The notes beneath the pieces were generated by a model. The model was given only the letters and a program-made list of their open reading frames with translations, was not told the origin of the DNA and did no database searches. The translations under genes were made by a program, and so were the position numbers. 18,226 nt of DNA from Zelonia costaricensis (Eukaryota > Euglenozoa > Kinetoplastea > Trypanosomatida > Trypanosomatidae), in contig JASAOO010003031.1 of assembly GCA_030849075.1 (NCBI GenBank), positions 1 to 18,226 on the forward strand, written 5' to 3'. Of this stretch, positions 1 through 7,300 are shown piece by piece. Every line of letters starts with the position of its first letter. Within the stretch, counting starts at the first letter, position 1.

Positions 1-866
1 CCCCGGGGGGGGGGGGGGGGGGGGGGGGGGCGGGGGCCGTCCCGCCGACCGGCCTGTCCCCGCCACGCAGCGGGGCTTTCTGCTGCTGCGCCGGCAGCCC
101 CCCCGCTGTTCGGTTTCTCCGCGCGTGGCCGGTGGTGCTGTGCGCGGTTTCGCCGGCTGTTTAGTGCTTTGCTTGCCGCGCCTGTGCCCGGCGGGTGTGT
201 GTGTGGCCGGTGTCGGTGTCTTCGCGCGTGCTTGGGGGGGGGGGGTTGCGAGGCCGGGCATCGGGAGGCCCCGCTTCGCAGCGAAGGCGTCTGGCACAGC
301 CGCCCCCCTGAACGTGTTTCCCTTCACTGCCTTCCCTCTCTTGGTGTGTCCACTTGATGCTGCGGCAATCCAGTTCCGCGCTCTCGCTAAAGCGCGGGCG
401 GTGTGCTGGGTGAGTGTGTTGCGCGGCGCTGGGCCGCGGCAGGCCGTGTGAAAGGCGCTGCCGTCGCATCCTGCATACGTGGGGCCCCGTCGCTGTGAAA
501 GTGGGCCGAAGAGGGACGAGCGCAACGGTAGTAGAAATTGCGGTGTGCATGGTCGACGGGTGGCGCGCGGTGTGCGGCATCATTGCTGGTGCGGCGGTCT
601 GCGGACAGTCAGGGTGCTCCTGGCGCCGCAAAACGAGCACGTGGCCTGTGCCTCCTCTTCGCGAGTGCGCCTCAGCGCTGACTGCGCGGAGGAAAACGCT
701 CGCACGGTGTTCTTCTTTCTCCTGTTTCTGTTGCTTCAAGATGCGACTTGTGTGAGGGGTGTGGGAGAAACGGGGGAAGGGGAGTCGGCGCGCCAGGGGC
801 CTCCCTCTCTAGAGCAAGGCGTTAATCAACTCGCTCTCTCCGCTTCAGCGGCGCCACCATCGGGTA
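1..866. other. Spacer: 3' UTR of the PhyH gene and sequence beyond
   Basis: No gene supported. A minus-strand frame of 192 codons (739-161) has the composition of translated spacer (His, Thr, Arg, Pro) and no recognisable fold. G-runs lie at 5-30 and 234-245. Confidence 0.6.
5..30. repeat. 26-nt G homopolymer
   Basis: Longest homopolymer in the window, directly at its left edge, after CCCC. Its length may be a sequencing or assembly artefact. Confidence 0.9.
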
Positions 867-1937
867 CTAGACCACGGTGGCGCCGTCGTCGGCTTCCTTG
901 TCCAGCATGAGCAGGTCCTCCGTCATGGCGGGGTCGAAGACGACGGGGAAGAAGGGCCCGTTCACTCGCGTGCCGGCGCGGAAGCGGGTCGTGTTCGGCA
1001 GCAGCGGCCCGTCCTGGACGGTGTACGTCTCCTCGCCCATGTAGTGAACGCAGCAGCAGCGCGACGCTTCGAGGGAGCGGTTGCCGTGGGTGGCGAAGAG
1101 GGTCTTGGGGTGGATGAGCAGCGCCTCACCGCGGCGCATGTCCACCGTGACGGGCGGCGTGTCGGCAAGCATCTCCTGCTCGTCGTCTGTCGTGATGTCC
1201 CAAATTGTGTTGAGCTGCTGCGCCTCGCTCTGCGTGGGGTCGTACGGCACAGGCGGCAGTAGCTGTCCGTCGCGCCAGCGGTGGCTGCCTGGGATGAGGC
1301 ATGGCGCGCCGCGGTCCTTGTTGAGCGTGTCGAGCGCCACGAGGATGGACACGTGGTTCACCGGTGTCGTGTGCTGCCAGCGGACGTAGTTCTGCTGCCA
1401 CGGCACGCACGGTCCGATGCGCGCCTCCTTCATGAACACCTCGTCGTACCAGAGCCGCACGAGCCGGTTGCCCAGCGCCTGTGAGGCGGCGACGGTGAGG
1501 GTGGGGAGGAAGACGAGGTCGTGCATCCCCCACGCGCAGCGCCACTGACCCTGGCAGTAGAAGAGCGGCCCGCCTGTCAAGTCAGCCAGCGACGTGGCGT
1601 AGAGGTGCTCCGACTTGGGGTGGTGTTCGACGTTGTTTGCCAGCTGGTTCGCCTCGTCACTGAGGATGTCGACCTGCGGCGGGTCCAGCACCGGACGCGG
1701 CAGCTTCGCGTAACCGAGTTGGTGGTACTGCTGCAGCACGTTCAGCGGCACAACGAACTGCCGGTACTCGTCCACGTCCGGCAGCGTGCCGTACAGACAG
1801 CCGAGCGCGCCGGCGCAGTCCTTCAGGTCGTGCGGCAACCTGCCGCGCAGGAACTTCAACACGTACGAGCGGTGCCGCTGCGGGGTGCGGCGCGGGCACG
1901 GCGGCGTGACCGCCACCGCGTGGAGCAGGCGACGCAT
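867..1937 (-). CDS. Phytanoyl-CoA dioxygenase (PhyH) family protein, probably catalytically altered
   Basis: 356 residues, ATG start at 1937, TAG stop. The PhyH family are Fe(II)/2-oxoglutarate-dependent oxygenases with a double-stranded beta-helix. The family core is visible at residues 178-221: a PW element, a hydrophobic strand running into ALD, then RG..C.IPGSH. It aligns without gaps to the human PHYH segment from HQD to PGTH as I remember it. However, the HxD iron motif reads Q181-Q182-N183, so both metal ligands are changed. In the distal-histidine region (about 276-293) the expected His position seems to hold F281, with H276 and H284 nearby and R293 as the likely 2-oxoglutarate arginine. 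The first 30 residues are rich in Arg and lack acidic residues, which could be a mitochondrial leader. It is the last gene of the unit seen here. Family membership is firm from sequence; loss of activity is inference; the substrate is unknown. Confidence 0.85.
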   Translation of the reverse strand: MRRLLHAVAVTPPCPRRTPQRHRSYVLKFLRGRLPHDLKDCAGALGCLYGTLPDVDEYRQFVVPLNVLQQYHQLGYAKLPRPVLDPPQVDILSDEANQLANNVEHHPKSEHLYATSLADLTGGPLFYCQGQWRCAWGMHDLVFLPTLTVAASQALGNRLVRLWYDEVFMKEARIGPCVPWQQNYVRWQHTTPVNHVSILVALDTLNKDRGAPCLIPGSHRWRDGQLLPPVPYDPTQSEAQQLNTIWDITTDDEQEMLADTPPVTVDMRRGEALLIHPKTLFATHGNRSLEASRCCCVHYMGEETYTVQDGPLLPNTTRFRAGTRVNGPFFPVVFDPAMTEDLLMLDKEADDGATVV

Positions 1938-2637
1938 GACCGGACGGTCAGTGAGGTGATCGCAAAGGAAAGGAGGGGAGGAGGAGGGGGGGGGGGGTTA
2001 GGAGGGTGACGCGCACGCGAACGCAAACGCCTCCTCAGGTGAATCTCCTCGAACGTGCTCGCAGCTGTTGCGGGACGAGTTTGGCGGTATCGCGCGCGTT
2101 GTTGTGCATTTGTTTTGCACACCGCGCGCCGAGCAGGTGAAGGCCGCGAACGCAACAGAAACGGAAACGACAAGAACACGGAAGCGTGGGAGGCGAGAGG
2201 AGAGGGGGGTGGAGAAGAGTCGTTGATGTCTGGTGTGGCGTGGTGTGATGGCGGGGTCGAGCTTGCCTGCATCCAACTGTTCCCACCCCCACCTTCCCCC
2301 AAGCGCTGGAGGAAGGGGACGGGGGGGGGGACAGCTGCAGCGATCCCACACTACCACCAGACGTAAGCTCGGCGGTGGCGTGCCTCCACGACGCTCGCAC
2401 AAGGCTGCTGCGGCGACCGTGCGCCGCTGTCCTCCACTTTAATGTCTGTCGTTCGCGTGTTCTTCGCTTTTCGCAGCAAATGGGTTTGTGCCCGCGACGG
2501 CGGTGCACGGCTTAAGCGAGTTTTAGTTTAGGCGAAGCGGTGCTGGCGAGGGGTGCGTCTTGCGATGCAGACCGCCCGCTGTTCTTCGCCCGTCGCACTT
2601 GCCGTCGCCACGGAGGCAGCGGGCACACGCGACTTCC
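1938..2637. other. Intergenic spacer between the basic-protein gene and PhyH gene
   Basis: Should hold the 3' UTR of the upstream gene (from 2637 downwards) and the 5' leader of PhyH. Contents are polypurine stretches on the plus strand at about 1964-2004 and 2148-2222, and G-runs at 1986-1997 and 2321-2330. No gene seen. Confidence 0.6.
2065..2222 (-). promoter_or_regulatory. Candidate spliced-leader acceptor for the PhyH gene
   Basis: A long pyrimidine-rich stretch on the minus strand (about 2222-2148) is followed, with no AG in between, by the AG at 2066-2065. The resulting leader (2064-1938, 127 nt) has no upstream ATG. A second, C-rich tract lies inside this leader at 1997-1964 but has no AG between it and the start codon. 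Confidence 0.4.
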
Positions 2638-3210
2638 TCACAGACCGCGGCCGATCTTCTCCTGCTTGCGCTTCTTCCACTTTGTGAAGAACGCCTTGGG
2701 GGCGTCGGGGCCGGCATCAGCCTTGCCGGCCTTGTGGGCGGCGCGTTTTCGGCTGTGCGCCCGCTGCTTCGCGTTCATGCCGCGCGACAGCACGCGCACC
2801 TCGCCCGCCGTCGCGGCGCCGCCTGTGCGCGGCGTCTTGTGCGGGTTGACGGCGGCCTTGTACGCGGCCGTCGGCGCCATCTCCTTCTTGCGCCGCGTCA
2901 GCGCCGTTGCCTTGTCCCTCTCCTGCTTCGTCAGCCGGCGCAGCTTCGCCCTCTTCACGTCAAAGGTGTTGAAGACGGCGGCGGGGTGCAGCGTCGTGAC
3001 GCCGTGGAGGAACGCGTCGGCGGGGTGGACGAGGTTGCGCTCGGGCCGCAGCGTGTTGTGAAACCACCGCAGCTCCGTTTCGTCATCTGCGTGGATGGAG
3101 TAGAGCAGCGCCAGCTGGGCGTCGGTGGCGTCGTCGGCGGCGGCCTTGCGCACCTCCACGTTGGTGCCCTTGACGCGCTTGTGCAGCGCCTTTGGGGCCA
3201 CGTGCGTCAT
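2638..3210 (-). CDS. Hypothetical basic protein, possibly nucleolar or RNA-associated
   Basis: 190 residues from the ATG at 3210; TGA stop. I do not recognise the family. The frame stays open to an ATG at 3342, but those 44 extra residues are translated GT-repeat and proline-rich spacer, and a candidate spliced-leader acceptor sits between the two ATGs at 3224, so the shorter start is chosen. Residues 1-85 are mixed and look folded (helical stretch AQLALLYSIHADDETELRWF at 31-50). From about 86 the protein is strongly basic, with clusters KRAKLRR (86-92), RRKK (106-109), RKR (154-156) and KWKKRKQEK (177-185) near the C-terminus. This composition is typical of nucleolar or ribosome-assembly proteins, but that is only a guess. 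GC-rich third positions and the smooth frame argue for a real gene. No signal peptide or membrane segment is seen. Confidence 0.75.
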   Translation of the reverse strand: MTHVAPKALHKRVKGTNVEVRKAAADDATDAQLALLYSIHADDETELRWFHNTLRPERNLVHPADAFLHGVTTLHPAAVFNTFDVKRAKLRRLTKQERDKATALTRRKKEMAPTAAYKAAVNPHKTPRTGGAATAGEVRVLSRGMNAKQRAHSRKRAAHKAGKADAGPDAPKAFFTKWKKRKQEKIGRGL

Positions 3211-3223
3211 CGTGCGCTCGAGG

Positions 3224-3243
3224 CTTAAGCGGGGGAAGGGAGG
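3224..3243 (-). promoter_or_regulatory. Candidate spliced-leader acceptor for the basic protein gene
   Basis: Read on the minus strand, the pyrimidine tract at 3243-3231 (CCTCCCTTCCCCC) is followed by GCTTAAG, whose AG is at 3225-3224. This leaves a leader of only 13 nt before the ATG at 3210 and supports that ATG over the one at 3342. Trans-splicing at the first AG after a polypyrimidine tract is the trypanosomatid rule; use of this one is not proven. Confidence 0.5.
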
Positions 3244-3254
3244 GCTATAGCAGC

Positions 3255-3278
3255 TTGTGTGTGCGTGTGTGTGTGTGT
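3255..3278. repeat. GT microsatellite
   Basis: Near-perfect GT run with one C interruption, just upstream of the acceptor for the basic-protein gene. Confidence 0.9.
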
Positions 3279-3828
3279 TGGGGACGTTCACGGGTGGAAG
3301 GGGGAGGGGAAGCGGTGGACACACAGAGAGAGAACGGAGCAAGAGTGATCAGCGCCACTGCCTCCTCGAGAGTCACCGCACACAGAGTACCGTGACGGTG
3401 CCACGACACCGCCCCCCCACAGGTCTCTGTGCCGCACCCTGCCAACAACAGGCATGCGTCGGTGGGGGAGTGTGACGGTGGACATGGCACGCCGCTCCTC
3501 TCGTGCGCACGTCTGCTAGGAAGTGGTGGTGGTGGTGGTGAGGAAGGGGTGGGGGGAGGCACGACACGCGACGCTGGGACCCGGCTTCTTCGTTGAGGGT
3601 TTCTTCTCTTGTTTCAGTTCCATTACGCGACGTGACGCGCATCACAGGATAGGACGTGGGTCGGAGAGGCGGCGGGGAGGGCGGGGGCGAGGCCGAGGTC
3701 GGGAGTGGGCGACTCAGCGAAGGTGCGCGCGGGTGAAGGTGGCCGGTGAGTGGGTGATACATGAAGCGGGAGGCCCGAATGGAAGAGGGATGCACGCGCA
3801 GAGAGGTGCACGCACCTATGCACCTCCA

Positions 3829-3843
3829 GACACACACACACAC
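3829..3843. repeat. CA microsatellite
   Basis: Perfect alternating AC/CA run in the 3' region of the SET/MYND gene. Confidence 0.85.
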
Positions 3844-3968
3844 GTACGCAAACACACGAACAAGAACAGGAGGAGAAATGGTGAGACATCAAGAGGAGGA
3901 CGGAAAGTGGGAGGGGGAGGGGATGCGGATACGACGCTCGTCACAGAGGGGGTGGGGTGGGGGGAGAN

Positions 3969-3981
3969 GGGGGGGGGGGGG
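3969..3981. repeat. 13-nt G homopolymer next to an unresolved base
   Basis: The run directly follows the single N of the window (3968) in a G/A-rich block, so local length is uncertain. Confidence 0.85.
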
Positions 3982-4380
3982 TGGGGGGAGAGAGGGCGAG
4001 TCCACGGTGAGTGATGACACGTGCAGGGGACGAAGGGACGACGACGAAGGAACAGCAGAACTCAACACAAAGACGTCAAGTCCGAGCCTCGCAGACGGGA
4101 GGGGAGGGGGGGGAGGGGGAGTGCGGTGCGGGTGAGGCGAGGGGGACCACGGAGAAGGGAGAGCAAGAGTTCACCGCCAGTTGTACGGCGGCGGTGGTGG
4201 CGCGCTCGTGACGCCGTCACACACGTGAGAGGGTATAGTACATGCAGACAGAAGAGGGGAAAGGGCGGGCGGGGGCGGGGTGGGGTGGACGCGGTGGTAG
4301 GAAGGCCCAGGTATAGGCGAGGCCATTGCTACTAGCGCAGCGTGTCTTGTCTCCTCTGCCTTCACTCTCGACCCGCCGTC

Positions 4381-7300
4381 CTAGAGGAGCGCGGCGAGGT
4401 ACTCGCCGCAGCTCACCGACTCCCACCAGAGCACGTCACCGAGGTTGATGTTCTTCTTGGCGGACACAACGAGCGCCACCTCGTTCGACGGCGTGTAGAC
4501 GAGGGAGAAGTGCAGGTTCGAGCAGCTCCGCTGCGCCGCCTCCTCGAGCAGCTTCAGGTCACCGTCCTCCCGCAACGAGACCCCGCCGCGAAGCGAGTCC
4601 TCGCCGCTGAGCAGTGCCGCCGCCGAGGTCGAGACGGCGGAGTTGACGGAGAGGAAGGACTCGTCGTTGGCGCCGCCGAGGCTGCCGAACACGCTACCAC
4701 CCCGGCGGCCCGCGGCGGCCGCGCAGTACGCCAGCATGCGGCGCCGCTGCTCGTGCTCGACCATGAACCGCGAGTAGAGCACACCGCCCGGGACATTGCC
4801 TAGGATCGGGTGCAGATCCACCGTCAGGCACGCCCACGGGCTGATCACGGCGAGCGGCACCGCAAGCGTCGTTGATGCCTCGCCCTGGCTGTAGTGGCTG
4901 AGGTCGGTGGCGACGGTGGTGGTGTCGGCGCTGCGGCGGTTGTTGGGGAATGGGCCAAGTGCATTTTGCGGCGGCGAGGGCGCCGTCGTCGAGCGGTCGC
5001 CTCCGATGGCGGACGGCGGGGGGAAGGCGGCGGCTGAGGCGCCCGGGGCGATCGAGACGCTGCGCCCGTCCGCGGCCATCGCCGCGGCCACGTTCGGTGG
5101 CTCGAGGTCGCGCGGGTAGACGACGGCCCAGCTCGTGAGGCAGAAGTCGCTGATCTGCTGGAAGGCGCGGGTGCTGGTCAGATAGCCGAAGAGGTCGACG
5201 CAGTTCCAGCGTCCAGGCAGCCCCTGCTCCAGCCCGCTTTCACCGTCCTCGGCCTCCTCCTCCTCGCTGGTGCTGCAGTGGGGCAGGGCGCGCACGCTGC
5301 CCAGCTCCTCGGCGATAGCCATGTAGACCTGGCTGACCATGCTGTGCAGGTCGCACAACACCTCCTCCCGCTGCGGCGGCGTCAGCTCGACAAACCAGTT
5401 GCGCTGCTGGTGCTGCTGCTGCTGCTCGACAGTGGCGGGGTACGGCGTGGGGGTGAAGGGGGCGGACGGATTGCATCCCCCGTTCATCCTCACCAAACGC
5501 AGCGAGTCAAACACGGACTTCGCCGCACCATCGAGGTGGCCGCCGCCGGCATCGCTGCGCTCGACCTGGCACGGGATGTGACCCAGCCGCTCCCACACCG
5601 TCGACGGGGCGCGGTAGTTGAAGTCGGCAAAGAAGGGAATGGACATCTGCTGCAGCAACACCTCCATCAGCAGCAGGTGGTGCGGGTCGACGTTCGTGCA
5701 GTACTTATTGGCGTCCCGGTACGGCCCGCTCTTCGTCCGCGTCGCCTCCGTGGTGGCGGGCACCACCAGCCCGCGCTGTCGCAGCGTTCGGGCCACGGCG
5801 CGCAGCATCGCGTGGCGCTCCGCCGCCCACTCCGGGTGCTCGCGCATCTGCGGCAGCAGCTCCACTGGCAGGATCAAGCACACCAGCAGCGCCCCCACTC
5901 GCGCCACAGCCCGCATCGCCGTTATCGCCAGGATGGGGGGCGGCGGCTGGGAGGACACGGGGTGGCCTGGCGCTTCGCCGCCCGGGAACTCGCCGCTGGA
6001 GGCGGGTGCGAGGGTCGGTGCCTCGGCCATCGCCGAGACGGAGCTGGACAGTGTCGTGGCCTGCGGGGGCGGGGTGGGGTGCCGCCGCGTGCTGGGGGTG
6101 TCCCAGCGGGCCAGGTAGTGGAGGTACGTGTTCCAGTCCGTCAGCACGCCCCGTATTGTCGCCGCGACACGCCGCATTCGGGTGGCGTCGTCGTCGCCGC
6201 ACTCCTGCACGCGTGGGTCGTGCGGGTCGGGCGGCGCGGCACTGCACTCAACGATGTGATAAGTGCGCAGCGCCAGGTGCCGGCACTGCTCGCTGCAGTA
6301 CACAGAGCCGCACTCGCCAGGGCATGGGATGAAGCGGGCGAGGCGCTGGCGGCCGCACTGCGCACAGCACTGCGGGGCGGCGGTGTTGGCGCTCTCCGAT
6401 GCGCCGCCGCCGGCGGCTGCTGCTGCTGCGGCGGAGGGGGAGGTCGTCGAGGTCGGGCGAGGGGGCAGCAGCGGCCAAAAGGGCATCAGCAGCGCCGGAC
6501 GCTCCATCAGAAGCGTCTCCCCCTTCATGATGCGCCGCGTGGCGGACAGGCGGATGTGCCGGGCGAAGTACCGCATCGGCGCCGTGCCCCACCGCATCGT
6601 CGTGTCGGCCGTCGCCGCGAGGAGAGCGAGCATGGAGTCGCGGTCGTACATGAAATCTTCAGCCCGCACTTTGCGCTCCTTTTTGCCCGGTGCTGTGGGC
6701 ACCACAATGGCGTGCGACGGCGCCGGACTTGTGCGGCCGCGGCCGCCGACACCGCCATAGCAGCCGCTACTCCCCGTCGATGCCTTTGCTGAGGAGAGGC
6801 TCGTGCTGCGCGGGCTGAGGCGTCCTTGGAAGCGTCGCGCCAGCGGGATCGGCAGCACAGACTTCAACCGACTCACGGGAATCGGGTTCATGCTGGGGTA
6901 GATGGTTTCTAGCAGGAAGAGACGGCGGTGACACACATCCGCGTTTGGCCGGAAGGCGCGCTGCGGGCGGCGGCGTGGCGAGTGCGGGCCTGACTTGTGC
7001 GCAGGCGATTGCGGCCCGGAGTGCGCCGGCGCCAGCGCCGTCGTCCTCGTCGTCGCGGTGCTGTCGATCGACTTGGACAGCGGCGACGTCAGGCATGGCA
7101 GCGGCTGCTGCGACGGCGTCTCCTGCGCGTTGTGCAGGGTGCGGCCGTAGTGGCCCAGGAGCAGCGGACAGACCTCGAAGGGCAGGGCGTGAGCCAGCAG
7201 CATGGCGTTGAGGTTGGTCGTCTCGGCGGCAGCGGCCGGGCTGCCGCTCAGGTCCCGCCCGTCGCCCAGCCCAGTGGTGGCCGACAGGACGGCAACGGGT

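Larger units (their letters stand above)
3211..4380. other. Intergenic spacer between the SET/MYND gene and the basic-protein gene
   Basis: 3' UTR of the giant gene plus the short leader of its downstream neighbour. It contains GT repeats at 3255-3278, CA repeats at 3829-3843, long G/A-rich stretches at 3655-3720 and 3890-4140, and one unresolved base at 3968. Open frames here are repeat translations. No gene seen. Confidence 0.6.

Noticed and set aside
161..739. 192-codon minus-strand frame downstream of PhyH
   Set aside because: Right strand and ATG, but the product is His/Pro/Arg/Thr-rich without recognisable structure, and it ends in translated spacer repeats. It is more likely 3' UTR; a lineage-specific small gene cannot be fully excluded.
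3211..3342. 44-residue N-terminal extension of the basic protein (ATG at 3342)
   Set aside because: It reads through GT repeats and proline-rich spacer, and a candidate acceptor at 3224 would remove this ATG from the mRNA.
5770..5930. Possible membrane segment in the giant protein (about residues 1990-2010)
   Set aside because: The hydrophobic stretch is short, lies between MYND and the SET end, and fits a buried helix of the SET insert better than a transmembrane segment.
5278..6792. 504-codon plus-strand open frame
   Set aside because: It lies antisense to the MYND/SET part of the giant gene; its product is Arg/His/Gly-rich shadow sequence, a common effect of GC-rich third positions.
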